NCBI RefSeq assembly: GCF_937616625.2
Contig: NC_065570.1
Span: 51,079,665-51,143,664 of the forward strand
DNA: 64,000 bases
Direction: 5' to 3'
DNA from: Mercurialis annua
Taxonomy: Eukaryota > Streptophyta > Magnoliopsida > Malpighiales > Euphorbiaceae
Position 1 is the first letter of the stretch; the number at the start of each line of letters is the position of its first letter. This document shows positions 10,869-23,032 of the stretch, piece after piece. A model generated the notes under the pieces. The model saw only the letters and a program-made list of their open reading frames with translations, had not been told where the DNA came from and made no database searches. The position numbers and the translations under genes were made by a program.

Positions 10869-12473
10869 ATGGATAAAAAAATGTCATGTAGTACATTACT
10901 AGCCATTTTTCTTGTTTTCTTGTTGATGGAAGCAAAAACTGTTAAAGCTCAAAATAACAATGGAAAAAAGTCACCTTATGATGCTGCTATAACTAATTAC
11001 TATATGTTGCCAACATCACCTACTGGGCATGAACAAGCCTATTGCCTTGCTAGAGGGGCTTGCCAAAATAAGACATTGGTATGTCCGGATCAATGCATGG
11101 TGAGGAAGCCGGTTCGGAATCGGAAACAGAAAGGTTGCTTCATTGATTGCAGTAGCAGATGTGAAGTCACCTGTAAATGTAAGTTCATTTTACCCTTTCT
11201 AATTTTGTTTTCCGCTACGGAAACTTGCCTACATTTTCTCTTTTTGCTTCTATTTTTGGAAATATTTCTGAAACTCTGGAACTTTATAATATATTCTTGT
11301 TAAAACATGATAAAATTTATGAATTTACCATTTTTCGTTTCAGTATATTCTTGTTTCAGATGTTTTCGTTTCAGTATATTCTTGTTTCAGATGTTTTCGT
11401 TCCATGCAACATAACTGGATTAGCATTTTTAGAATAGTTTGGTCTTGCTTCTATTTTTGAAAATGTTCACTTAATGCTGAAATTAATTAAACAAGACATA
11501 TTTATAGGATCTAAGCAATATGAAAATCCCAAATAAATAAACCTTTAATGGTCTGAAAAGTTTCTTAAATAATGGATTTGAGGCTGTACATCAAGCGATT
11601 ACTGGCAAATTCATAAACTAATATAGATCTATGAATCGGCTTCGATTTGATATATAATAGGTTTCTTAATTTCAATCGAGTTATACATTTTTAGGAATGG
11701 TAACATTTATATATATATATATCAATTCACTGGCTGCAGGGAGAAGGCCAAATTGTAACGGATATGGATCTCTGTGTTATGATCCACGATTCATCGGTGG
11801 CGATGGCGTAATGTTCTACTTCCATGGAGAAAAGGGAGGAAACTTTGCCATAGTTTCCGACGAAACCCTACAAATCAATGCACACTTCATTGGAACTCGA
11901 CCCCAAGGAAGGACTCGGGACTTCACATGGGTGCAAGCTCTATCGATCATGTTCGACACTCACACGCTAGTCATTGCAGCAAAGAAAGTTGCACACTGGG
12001 ATTCTAATATCGATGCTCTTCTAGTAAAATGGGACGGAAAGGAAATTGAAATCCCGACAACGGGCGAGGCAGAATGGAAAGCGAACAGTGAAGAAAGAGA
12101 GGTTGTTGTTGAGAGAACTGATGATACTAATACTGTAAGAGTCACAGTTGCTAATTTACTGGAATTAAATATAAATGTGAGGCCAATTGGGAAAGAAGAA
12201 GACAGAATTCATAACTATAAGTTGCCGGAAAATGATGCTTTTGCTCATTTGGAAACACAGTTTAAGTTTTTTAATCTGACGGATTTTGTTGAAGGCGTTT
12301 TAGGCAAGACTTACCGGCCGGATTATGTTAGTCCAGTGAAGATTGGTGTTTCTATGCCAATGATGGGTGGAGAAGACAAGTATAAGACTCCAAATCTCTT
12401 TTCACCTCTTTGTAGAGTTTGCAGATTTCAGAGAATTAGTTCTGAAACTAATTATGAAGTGTCTGCATACTAA
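10869..12473 (+). CDS. Root-cap family secreted protein
   Basis: Two exons, 10869-11178 and 11740-12473, give 347 residues. Donor GTAAGT at 11179 and acceptor TGCAG ending at 11739 keep the frame (phase 1). I chose the ATG at 10869 because it opens with a typical signal peptide (MDKKMSCSTLLAIFLVFLLM...VKAQ). Next come a Cys-rich stretch (about 58-105, with YCLARGACQNK and CPDQCMV) and a module beginning CNGYGSLCYDPRFIGGDG that ends FSPLCRVCRF. This layout matches the plant 'root cap / LEA-related' family (Root_cap domain near the C terminus). Members are secreted and linked to root-cap cells, but their biochemical role is unknown. A longer upstream frame from 10698 includes the TATA region and is rejected. 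The 3' end faces the beta-galactosidase gene. Confidence 0.87.
11334..11401. repeat. 31-bp tandem duplication in the root-cap intron
   Basis: A unit of 31 bp containing CAGTATATTCTTGTTTCAGA occurs twice back to back (about 11336-11366 and 11367-11397) within the single intron. Each copy contains TTTCAG, a potential cryptic 3' splice site, but the frame-compatible acceptor is at 11739. Confidence 0.8.
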
Positions 12474-13117
12474 TTAATGACAAAGAATAACGGTAAAGAT
12501 GTGATTTTGTGTTGTGTAAGCTTTGATTCTGGAATTTATGCATAAAAGTTGGCAAAATTTGTGAGGGTTGTTTATTTAGTAAATTAACTTATGAGACAAT
12601 GGACATTTCGATCCATAAAATTATGTACCGAATCAATTAGATTCACTTTGATCGATGAATATCTAGTAAACCTAACTTTAAGACTTTCATCAAAGTTGAA
12701 CAAATTGTCACTATAGAAACTCTTAGTAGAATTTCAAGTAATAGATTTTTTATCACTTAATTTGATTCATAAAGAAGTGCTTGCTCTAACTTTTGCACAA
12801 CTCTGTATAAATAACTCCAAGTTGCATCAATAGTTTGAGAAAAAATCACTTTTTTTTCCTCCTGATATTGCTATTTAAGAATTTTTATTACAGCCTAAAA
12901 AATGGCAGGTCGGAATACAATTTATTAAGTATTGCATAATTGATCAGTAGAGCCCTTTTAAAGAGTCACTGATACTTATTTTATGCAAGTAATACAGTGT
13001 AGACTGGAATTTTCCAACTTTTCATTTTTGTGATATATTTTCTTTTCTTTTTTGATAATCAACCAAAAGGCTTATTTAATGTTGACACTTACTTGAGAGC
13101 GCGGTTTTAGCAGGATT
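12474..13117. other. Convergent intergenic region
   Basis: This 644-bp space separates two genes transcribed toward each other, so it must hold both 3' UTRs and polyadenylation regions. I see no separate gene. No poly(A) signal stands out enough to call. Confidence 0.6.
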
Positions 13118-16100
13118 TCATGTACATGATGCTTCTACTGCTAAACTCTTGGTTACTCCGACGCATGGATCACCAAATGTATTGATTGATACTCCAACAT
13201 TACAACTCTTTAATCCAATACAAGCCTGTAAAAAAATAACCTTCATTTGTCAGGAATTCGAAACTTACACTAGCACAGACACGGATATGGAAAAAACGGG
13301 CACTTGGATATGAATAAGGAAAAAAAGTGTTATTTTAAGAGTTTCTATGTTAAAAATAAAGTTTCGTGTCCGAAAAGTCAAATTTCCGACATGTTTCAAA
13401 AAGTTGATCGAATGAAGTGACCGTGCCACTAAATTTACGTATTGGATGTTATACGAAGAATCGTATGCATACCTTCTGTACAAAGGAAAGAGCGGTAGAG
13501 GTTTGGCATTTGCCGTGGCTAAAACTTCCACAACTTCCTTGTGGGGTTCCAAAACTCGCAAACTTAATCGACGAAATGACCTGATCAGGATGCGGGCATT
13601 GCAGAGATAATACAGGTCCTGAGTTTCTTCCTCCTTCTGAATTTGTGTTCCACATATCTACAGGTTGTGGGTGCGATTCGGATATGCGCGAGCACAAACT
13701 TTGAGCCTGTCTTGTAGCAAAAGCTATTTGTGATGGATCCCCACTTATTTCCTCAAATATTACAAGAATGTTGCCGCTTGGTTTCACCCATGAGCGAGGT
13801 ACATGGTAGCTGAAAAATTTGTTAACATCAGAAACGTTTCTCAAAGCTATTTTCTGTCGGTGAATTCAGAACTCACAATGTTTGAGAAGGCCTAGCACAG
13901 TTCTTGAGGCATTTGTTTGAGCTGTAAGCGCCTACGTAATTGCAAGAAGCAGTGCATCCAGTAGTTGGTGACAAATTAGTTGGCCAATATCTTCCAATAC
14001 TTTGTCCATTCACCCACGCTTCTCCCTTCCCCATCCCTGTGAAATCAATTGCAATCGGATCATTTCCAGCAGGCCCGTCGAAGCTGGTCTGAATTACAAG
14101 ACACGCCAGCTGTTAGCTTATGAAGAATTGATTATACAACATGATTCAAGATTAGGGATGTCTTTCTGAGTTAAACTAGTGTTCTTTACCTTGTACCATA
14201 TCAAAGGCTGATTCTTAGGCAAGGCAGGCTGTGAAATCCACTGTGTAGAACTTCCACTAGAAAGGCCCGAATCTTCACCTTGAAGTCCTATCTGCAAACA
14301 CAATATAAAATATTAAAATGTGAAAAAAGAAACTCAGAATGCAGCAATTGGGGGTATCACTAGGGGTATGCATACGATTGCTTTTTTTTTAAACAAACCG
14401 ATTTTATAAGATTTTAAATTAATTTAAATGGTTGGCTTTGCACCAAAAGTGAAATGAATTATTTTACTTCTAAAATCGGAGAGAGTAAAAGATTAAAATT
14501 ATTTATAGTTTCAAACCAAACCAAACCAAATTTGTCAGTTCGGTTTGGCTATTTAGTTTGGCTCAGTTTTTTGCACACCCTTATCACCACTTTGGATTAC
14601 AGTATACTCAATTTATTAGGCCTGATCCTCAAGGACAAAAGAACAGAAATAAAGACTGACCTGGTATGTCCACTGCTGCGAAGAGAGATCAACAATATTG
14701 CCATTTTGTGATTTCAGTGTTACTGGACCGGTGATCCCTGCACCGGCTAATTCAAAAAAAGCTCCATAATTCTGAAACAGAATATCAAACTTTCCATCAG
14801 AAAAGTCTTGCAATCTATAATACTTGAAAGGTGGCATTTATTCATAAAACAGATATAGTATGAATTCGGAAACATAAAATCAGCAGGTCCAGACCTGAAG
14901 TCCAACAGTCAAACTTAAGAGATCAATGGTGTTCTTTCCAGGAGTCAGCGTGATGGGAATATCTACTGCAACCTTAGAATTGCTGCTTTTGCCTGTTCCA
15001 CTACCTGTAAAAGCTCAAATTTTTCATATGCAGGTAAAATCAGTATCGTTGCAGCTGTACAAACCAAAACCATAACCAGAATACAAGAAAATGCAGATAT
15101 ATGCATAAAATCAGTATTATTATTATCTTCCTGACACTCGGGTTTAAATATCTTTATTTTTTGCTGATCTAAACCAGTTGAGAGAGAGAAAATTAGGTCA
15201 AATAATACTGCAGTATAAAGAAAAATTGAAAGAAAGAAAAGAAATTCATTGTTTATTTTCCATCACCTGCAAGTTTGCCATTAACAAAAGCATGGAGGGC
15301 ATGGCCAAGAGATCCAACATGAAGAACAGATTGCAAGCCATCTTCAAGGAAGGGCTCATCACCTTTGATATTAGTGCTGCGAAAAATCCGCACGTATTAT
15401 CAGATTTTTATACATCACTTTATTAACCCTTACGAGATATTTAGCACGGAAACGGAAATGTTGAAATGGAAAACGAAAAAACAATATAAGAACTGGCTAT
15501 AAATATAGAGTTTTGAAGTTTCAAAAGTATTTTCAAAATAGAAACGAGGACAAACCGTACAAGTCAAGAAGTTTTCGTGCAACATAGCTTACGAGGCCAT
15601 CGTCAATATAATAGAATAGATTACAGCAGCAGATAGCATGCTTCAAAGAGAGGAAATAACTGTGCAAACAGAAGATTTGTATACCTTAATGAATACCATA
15701 AGTAGTCACTCTTATCAGCTGTAGTATTAATCTGCTCAAGTAGTCCAGATTTCACAAACGCATCATTCTTTGAAATACCTACAGGTTCCTTTATCCAACT
15801 CCAACTAGAGCCAATAGCCTTTGAAGAACCAAAGTTACCGACTAGAGATTGATGAGTGAAGGTTGGAACTACAGACATCGAGTTAATCTGTCATGTGAAA
15901 GATTGGAATTAGCTATCAATTTGAATTACGATTATAAAATGACACTAACAGATCTTCTTTAGCTCGAGAAGTTAAAAATAAACCTTAGCAGTATTCATAA
16001 CTACATTCTTGCAGTCCGGTAAGATGCTCACAGACCATGCTGGCAAATTGTATGAATTGCTGTTGAACGCTACACTTTTCTCAGTGGTGCCGAAATTTGC

Positions 16101-19100
16101 AAGAAAAGCTGCACAAGATGATCCTGTTCTGTAAACTGTTGCCTGAAAAAGAAAAAAGAACCAAAATAACTGAGAAATTAGGTGATGTTACAATCGTAGT
16201 GTGTCATGAACACCCTTTAATTTACAGATTTTAAGGACATTTTACCTCCAAATTTGAACCTAGAGAAGTAGTTGCCGGATCAGTGGCAATTAGTGATTCT
16301 TCACAAAGCTTGATGGCCTTATGCACATCTTTCAGATGACCCCATTTAGGTTGGCTAAGAAGTCCTGCAATACATTTGACATTTCAAATGTTACATATGA
16401 AAAAGTCTTAAGATATCAACTTACTGATCAGTCGAGTAATCCTGTGAGCTACTCGAAATTGATTAAAAAAAATTCAAAATCGACCCGATATCAATCGAGC
16501 TACTCGGGTCCATTTGAACATCAAAATACTCGACTCGACAGTTTTGCGAGTCTAATTGAATTTTGATTAGTTTATTTTAGTTTTTATAATTATACATATG
16601 TACAATATTACATATCTTTATAATAAAATTTAACTTTTAAATGTTTCTACAGATAATTCAGTTGAATCGAGTTCCGAGTTTTAAATTTGAGAGTCGAATG
16701 GATGTTGAGTATGACAGTATTTCAACTCAATTACACCTAAAATATATGACTGGCACCAGTGTAACTGCAAGTATACATTAGGCTGTACAAAAACTATAGA
16801 AGATAAAATAGAAACATTACCAAATTCATCAAGAGGCGCATCGTAGTCATAACTCGTAGAAATGAAGGGTCCGCCTGTACTCCGGCCAAAGTTAGTCCCG
16901 CCGTGGTACTATAAACCGAAAAGCAACTTTAATTTCAACATCAAGCTGCAATATTTCATATCAGATTTATAATTTGACCAGATAAGAATTCAAATACCAT
17001 ATAATAGTTTTGCAAAGTTCCACCTAGTTGGTAAAATCTCGCCACCGCGAATGCAAGATCCGCGACTGGTCTATAGGGAACAGCACCACCAAAGGATTGA
17101 AACCTAGCAATTTAAATTATCAGGAAATGCTCTAATTAAAAGCTAATCAGATACGAAAGATTATACTTGATGTGAAATATTATAAGTTTTGAGTTGTGAA
17201 AACTGACCATCCACTCCAATTCTCAGTCCAGAATTTAGGTTTGTTCTTAGAATTTGGGGTAAATTGATCACAGTAGAACCCATTGCAGGTATTTATCTGC
17301 ATAATTTTGTAAGAAATCAATCAGAAAGATTAATAAGAAAAACAGAGAAAAAAAAAACATAAGAAACTTACAACAGGATCAGGAGCATCTGATTGCTGAC
17401 ACATGACCCAGGGCACACCAGTATCCAAAGATATAGCCATGCCTGCTGCCCATTTGATGTAGGTTTTGGCAGCAGCTCCATATGCTGAATCAATGTTTCC
17501 ATATTCATTTTCAATCTGAAATTCAACAATTACAAAGAAAAATTGTATTTAACAGAAAATGAAGAGTTAATCACAAGAATTGTAAAAGAAAAGGGTTTCT
17601 AATTGCTTCAACAACACATCACTTTCCAATCAATAAAAAGTCATAAAGCGACATTTTAGAATTCATTTTCTAATACTGGAAGATAGAGTCCAAAATACTC
17701 AAAAACTAAATTTCCATTCAATTCTAAATAAAACTCGATTCGAACTTGAATTAAATTTTATTTTACGAGAATTGAGCTTTTTAGAAATGAAATTTTAATA
17801 CAAAGCTAAAGATATTTTGTAAATATATATAACCTTAAAAAGATAAAAAGATCATCTAATCAAAACTCGATTGGTTTGCGAGTCTGTCGAGCCGAGTATC
17901 TTGATGTTTAAAATCAATTGGTAAGTTAATTCGAGTAGTTTGAACTCTGAATTAATTTTAACTCAATCTAAATAGCTTGCTCGACTCGGCTATATTCCTA
18001 AAATGGAAGACATTCCACTAATAGAATGTGCATGATTAGTATACTATACTAATTTTGAACACAGAAATTAATTCATTTAGGTCTAAAAAATGAACCTAAC
18101 CTGTGATAAAATGATGGGTCCTCCTTGAGAAGCATAAAGCTTCTCCTGCTTCATCATGTCCACAATTTTAGCTGTAAATCTTTGCATTTCAGCCTGAAAC
18201 AAATAGAGGTAACTATTATAATACCAATTAACAATTTGTCCATCAACAAGCTAAATAAATCAATAAAGAAAATAATACAAACCTTGAATGGTTCATTATC
18301 AGTTCGAAACTTGATTCCAGGTATAAAATGCAGCCAAAGAGGAAAACCACTGTTCAACATACAAATATTTAGACTTGAATTCTGTCAAAAAATGTATCTA
18401 AAATCATTAATTACTTCGTGTAATTTGAATGAAAACTAAGAAGGATGCGAGTGTAAATTACGATAAATATCTGGAGTAACTTAGTAATTTGCTCAGTTTT
18501 TTAAACCTGAAATCAAACTGTAAAAATAGCCAAAAAAAATTCTATACCCATAATTCCATTCTGCACAAACATAAGGACCAATGCGAAGATGAACATAAAG
18601 TCCAGCTTCTGCTACAAACTTCACAAATTTCACCAGGTCGTATCTTCCTTCAAAATTATACTGCAATCATTTTAATTTCCATTAAAAAAACGTAAGTTTG
18701 ATTAAAAAATATTTAACTATTAATGTAATCAAGAAACAGAGGATGTTGACAGTGCCCTGTTTTTCAATAAAATGAAGTAAAATAGAGTTACAATGAAAAC
18801 TCGGTGATTAGTAACTCTATTTTCCTTCATTTTCTCAGAAACCAAACAGAAAATTCTTGGTTAGAAAAGAAAAAAACTGAAAAACAGAGGAGACAAGAAC
18901 CTGGTTTCGAACAGGTTCATGAGCATTCCAAAAAACATACGTCTCAATAACATCAAGACCGCCATCTTTTGACTTCTGTATAAGATCTTGCCACATCTCA
19001 GGAGTACTTCTTGGATAATGAATAGAACCAGAGACCAAAACGCGGCGTTTTCCATCGATCACCAAGGCTCTATGGTCATAACTCACGTTAGCAGCAAACG

Positions 19101-19146
19101 CAACAACACCACAAAATAAACTCAATAAAATTACCAATCTTTTCAT
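13118..19146 (-). CDS. BGAL8: Beta-galactosidase, GH35, BGAL8-like
   Basis: Eighteen exons in transcript order: 19146-18901, 18660-18548, 18349-18283, 18193-18101, 17515-17372, 17296-17208, 17103-16998, 16908-16821, 16364-16246, 16142-15984, 15887-15685, 15376-15267, 15004-14895, 14771-14661, 14291-14190, 14088-13877, 13809-13473, 13225-13118. They sum to 2517 nt, an uninterrupted 838-residue protein; every intron is GT-AG and in phase. A signal peptide ([19 protein letters not shown]) precedes the GH35 domain. Catalytic residues are visible: acid/base Glu177 in IENEYG and nucleophile Glu246 in WTENWSGW. The C terminus (exons 17-18, CGSFSHGKC...VEASCT) is a SUEL/galactose-binding lectin domain. 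The enzyme should remove terminal beta-galactose from cell-wall polysaccharides or glycoproteins. Closest in my memory is Arabidopsis BGAL8 (about 850 residues). No defect is visible. Confidence 0.95.
14361..14583. mobile_element. hAT-type MITE in BGAL8-like intron 14
   Basis: It starts TAGGGGTATGCA and ends TGCACACCCT(TA), the terminal repeat also seen at 33431-33747. The ends are flanked by related but imperfect 8-mers (GTATCACT and TTATCACC). The inside has an AACCAAACCAAACC stretch near the right end. It lies wholly within the intron between exons 14 and 15. Confidence 0.6.
15430..15545. repeat. TAGCACGGA-type repeat in BGAL8-like intron 11
   Basis: TTAGCACGGAAACGGAAATG followed by TTGAAATGG, and then by a TATAAATATAGAGTTTTGAA segment. 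The same text in the same order, with substitutions, occurs at about 37718-37850 in the NF-YC10-like gene. Complementary forms occur in the IDD intron near 62990-63240, and a weaker copy lies near 13275-13430. Confidence 0.5.
16405..16745. repeat. CTCGAGT-rich MITE-like repeat, BGAL8-like intron 8
   Basis: The intron contains AGTCGAGTAATCC, GAGCTACTCGGGTCC, ACTCGACTCGACAG and TTTTGCGAGTCTAATTGAA. An inverted, diverged relative sits in intron 4 (17690-18005). The repeat has no coding potential and does not disturb the splice sites. Confidence 0.55.
17690..18005. repeat. CTCGAGT-rich MITE-like repeat, BGAL8-like intron 4
   Basis: Contains AATCAAAACTCGATTGG, TTGCGAGTCTGTCGAGCCGA and GTATCTTGATGTT, matching the complement of the intron 8 repeat block by block. 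The pair are opposite-orientation copies of one family in one gene. Confidence 0.55.
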
Positions 19147-19746
19147 CTTCTTGAAACAGTAATTTCTGGTTTTAACAGTAATTTATTTACTTTCTTGAAA
19201 CTGTAATTAATGAATAAAAAAGAGTTGCTTCATTAAAAGAAACTTGTTTGAAGAAGTTTGCTTTGGCTTTGGAAGATGGTTTTGTAAAAACGTGGAGGGA
19301 ATAATGATAATAGTGCAGAGTTAAGTTATCTTAAGACTGATACGGCACGCCATTAATGTGTGTGTTTAAGCTTTTTTTTTTTTTTGCAGAGTGGGAGTGT
19401 GGTGTGCGTTATTAATGAAGAAGAAGATAAATGGAGCAAAAATGGTGTCGTGTCGGTCGAACCACGGGAGATGTTTGTGTTTTTGCCACTGTCATTTCTT
19501 GGGATTTTAAGAGTAGATGAGACGACAAAACTATAATTATTTTATTACATAATTAACTGAAATAACGACAGTACAAAAATTATTAATCCAAATATTTAAT
19601 CCACCGTATGTCCATCAAAAAGTGTATATTTCAAAAAATAAAATTTAAATCAACTACTTTTTATTTGTCACATCAGATAATACAAAAAATAGATTAAAAA
19701 AAATGTATATAATTTTTATTTAAATGAATAATTATACAACGGCATG
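19147..19746 (-). promoter_or_regulatory. Upstream region of the BGAL8-like gene
   Basis: The 600 bases before the ATG at 19146. A pyrimidine-rich leader is visible on the minus strand, but I find no convincing TATA box or named element. Coordinates only bound the region. Confidence 0.3.
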
Positions 19747-19878
19747 TGAGCTTAACTTGGATGGTTAAGATACCTCTAAATGCATTAAGAGGTCGTGGAT
19801 TTCAACCAAACCTCCGTAATTAACAAACTGACAATTGAAACTTTTAAGAGTCGATTACCACCTTTGATAAAAAAAAAA
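19747..19878 (+). mobile_element. tRNA-derived SINE
   Basis: The left part resembles an internal Pol III promoter: a box-A-like GAGCTTAACTTGGATGGTTA and, about 40 bases on, a box-B-like GGTCGTGGATTTCAACC. The element then runs through an unrelated body to CCTTTGATAAAAAAAAAA, a simple A tail. Length and order fit a plant tRNA-derived SINE. It is not a functional tRNA gene: the T-arm consensus is degenerate and no cloverleaf closes. A target duplication could not be assigned. Confidence 0.55.
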
Positions 19879-20733
19879 TATAATGCCACGTTAAATTCAA
19901 AAAAAAATGCAATCCAACGTTATTGTGCAGTAAGCAACGATATATTTACAATATTAAAAACGTTTAATAATAAATAATAAAATATTTATTATTCTAAATG
20001 CTCGTTGACTCATTATAAGAATAACGGGATACAACCGCTGCATAGAATAAATATTCTATTTAAGTTGATATTCTTTTATTTTTTTATATTTCCATTTAGT
20101 CAAGATTATTTAAAAAATTATCATAAATTGTAAGACCAAATATTGATACGACTATTATTAATTAAATTATTAGTTTATTACTTACTTTACCTCATTATAT
20201 TGTCATTTACAAAAAGCAGCAAATTTAGAAAACAATTATTGAGACTATTTTACAAATCAGAGATAAATATAGGTAGACATATTTGATTAGACGAATAAAT
20301 AAAAAAGCATAAATATTATTAATTTATCGAGATAAAATAAATTAATTTATAAATATTTTCATATGCAGTTGTAATTTTATATTTTTTTATATTTTTGAAA
20401 TAAAAAATTAATTTTTAATGTAAACAAGTTAAAAGAAACATAAGCAATGTATCATTGAATTTGGATGTTTTTCTTTTCCTTTTCTTTTCAAATTTTAGAG
20501 AAAAAGAGTCAAATTTCAAAGTCAGTATCATTCGAATCCCTGTTATAATTAAAATTAATATTTAAAAAGAAATCTTATTTTCTATATTGGGGAATAATGC
20601 TAAGGAATTTGCAAAATATACAAATGCCCCTATCAAGTTTATGTCACAAGTCTTCACATACCCAGTATACTGATAAATATATTACATTCAATTTTAAAAA
20701 TGCAGCTCTCATTGATAATAATAATAAAAATTA

Positions 20734-21093
20734 TTCTAAGACCCCACATATATTATAATTCACAGTTTGATACTTTTTATTTGAAAATCAAACGATTTGA
20801 TACTTAAGTTTTAATTTTGCAAACATTTGCAACCTTCTCCTAAATATAGATATCAAATCGTTAACGGAATTAAATTTGAGGTATCTAATCGTTTAAAAAT
20901 GAAATATCAAGTCGTTAATATAATTAAAAGTGAGGTATTAAATCATTTAAAAGTGAATACCAAATTATTAACGGGACTAACATAAGCTTCTAGCTTATTA
21001 TTGACGCAATTAAAACTGAGATACTAATTTTTTTTGATTTTTAAATAAGAGATATCAACCTATGAATTATGACAAATGTGAGAGTTCTTAGAA
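20734..21093. mobile_element. MITE with about 40-bp inverted ends
   Basis: The left end reads TTCTAAGACCCCACATATAT and then TATAATTCACAGTTTGATA. The right end, on the other strand, reads TTCTAAGAACTCTCACATTT and then CATAATTCATAGGTTGATA. The interior repeats GTATCTAATCGTTTAAAA-like phrases in both orientations. The flanks share AATTAT, so a short target duplication is possible but not certain. Confidence 0.6.
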
Positions 21094-21110
21094 TTATATG
21101 CTCTAAAAAC

Positions 21111-21221
21111 TATCCACATCAAATTTGAATACCATCAATTACTGTATGATTAATATTATCCAATAGTTGATGTTGTTTAATTATATAATAGTTTATGGTA
21201 TTTAAATTTGATGTAGATAAT
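21111..21221. repeat. Small foldback element
   Basis: Arms 21111-21136 and about 21195-21221 are inverted copies (TATCCACATCAAATTTGAAT against its complement, few mismatches) around a 60-bp AT-rich centre with a smaller AATAGTTGATG/CATCAATTA pairing. It abuts the preceding MITE. Confidence 0.5.
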
Positions 21222-21639
21222 TAATAGAGATTCAAGTTGAAACATACGTACAACGAAACTTAATTCATCATTGTCCATGAAGATGGTTTGTTAGCGGGGT
21301 TTCAGTTTAATTTTTTTATCATTATTATGTTTTGCTTGTATTTTTTATCATTTCATATTTAATTATTAGATTGTAGTATTTAAAAGATCATATATTTACT
21401 TGCTGTTATATGTCTTTCATATTTGTATTTTAATTTTCTTTTTTCACTTAAATAGCAATTTGCGCACTCAACTTGTAAGTAATGAGCAATTAACATAAAA
21501 TTAATTTTGTGTGCAAATTAATTATGAACTTGCTGATTATGGACAATAGTTGTGGTTGAATATTTAAAAAGAAGAAGAAGAAGAAGAAAAATAAAAATAC
21601 TGCAGCAGGAGGTGATCTTAACACGAGAGAAGATTATTA

Positions 21640-22050
21640 CCAGTGTTTTAAAAATTAAACCGGTGGCCGAACCGGTTCGACCTCTAATTTATTAGTTCAA
21701 CATACGATTTTTTTACCAGTTCAATCCCGTTCAAACCGGTCCAACCTGGTTCAATAAAAAGATCCAATTAGACATATTTGTAAAAAAATTAATATTATTT
21801 GTAAAAAATTAAAAAAATTATCTTAATTAATAAAATATGTAAATATTTGAATTTAAAAATAGTTAGACTATTATACTAATATTTTAATTGGAACATTTCA
21901 ATTTTAAGGGACAGTTGGATGTCCAGTACCTATTGCACTTGAGGAAGAGTATTGAGATAGTCACATATTGTTAAAATAACACAAATATATAAAATTTATA
22001 AATATGAGGGTTCAACCACCTATTAATTACGTATATTAGTTATTAGGTCA
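21640..22050. repeat. hAT-like MITE remnant (AACCGG-rich)
   Basis: Begins CAGTGTTTTAAAAATTAAAC and continues with repeated GAACCGGTTCGACC and CAAACCGGTCCAACC phrases. This start is familiar from dispersed plant MITEs. The right end is not clear, so this is a fragment. Confidence 0.45.
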
Positions 22051-22400
22051 TACTCCCTCCGTCCCATAAAGATAGGTAGAGTTGAATTTGCACAAAAATT
22101 AAGAAATAGAGATTAAAGTAGTTAATTTTTTTATTAAATTATAATAACAACCTTCATTTGATTATTTAAATATATTAAATTTAATTAATTTATATTATGG
22201 AAAAACTAATTATTTTGTTGGGATTGTAATTAAATTTAAAAAAGTAAAATTCTTAATATTTGCATTGGATAAAGTGATAATTAATGATAATTTAAAGAAT
22301 ATAATAAAAATGGTCAAAATAATGAAGGATAATACAGGTTTTTCAAATTAACTATTCAAGTTAATATAGCAACTTTGTCTATATTTTAAAACGCTCAAAA
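22051..22400. mobile_element. Stowaway-type MITE, one end clear
   Basis: TA then CTCCCTCCGTCCCATAAAGA at 22053 is a classic Stowaway terminus. The expected complementary end (GGGACGGAGGGAG) is not found on the right, only a degenerate CAACTTTGTCTATATTTTAA, so the right end is eroded or lost. Confidence 0.6.
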
Positions 22401-22454
22401 TAGTAAAATTGCAAGTATGATTGAATGTAAGTATGGGCCACAAAGCTTCCTCCG

Positions 22455-23032
22455 CGAGTTCAATTTTGTCATTGGCTTACAGCTCGAGATAGACTATCCT
22501 CAAATGCAGTTTTGGTTCGTCGAGGAATTATTTTAGAGAAAAACAGTGGTTGTCTTCTTTACTTGCAAAAGGAATCTACTATTCACATATTGTTTTATTG
22601 TTCTTTTGTGTGGCAAACTTGGTCACATGTTATGAGATTGATCAATAACACTTGGGATTCGCCTTCTTCTTTGGGGAACTTCTACGGGGTTCAGTCTAGT
22701 CTTTATAGGAAAAGATATAGGATCCTTTGAAATTTCATATGATTCTTCATCAATTGGTCTCTTTACAAAGTTAGAAACAAACGTGTCTTCAAGTACAAGA
22801 CTAGCCGGATTGATAGTCTTATTTTTTTTTTCTCAAAGATGATAGTCTTATTTTAGATAGCATTACCAAGGCAAGTTCTCTTTTACAAGTCTATTCATCT
22901 ATCTTTTCTTTTTTCTAGTTTGGATGTTTATAGAATTCTGAATTTTTTCTGTATCAAATTCTGATTGTATTAGCTTTTTTTGGCTTCCACTCCTTGTGTT
23001 TGAGCTAATATAAATATCATTTATAAAAAAAA
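22455..23032 (+). mobile_element. 5'-truncated LINE, 3' end only
   Basis: One frame reads FCHWLTARDRLSSNAVLVRR, then GCLLYLQKESTIHILFYCSF and WQTWSHVM. This is the zf-RVT region at the C terminus of plant LINE ORF2 (Cys-rich, His and Cys in HILFYC). A stop follows, then a 3' UTR-like stretch ending TTTATAAAAAAAA near 23030. RT and endonuclease are absent, as expected from incomplete reverse transcription. It is a different lineage from the LINE at 3828-9644, judging by the 3' end. Confidence 0.72.

Noticed and set aside
19747..19830. Functional tRNA gene
   Set aside because: Box B is degenerate and the arms do not close into a cloverleaf; an A-tailed body follows, which fits a SINE.
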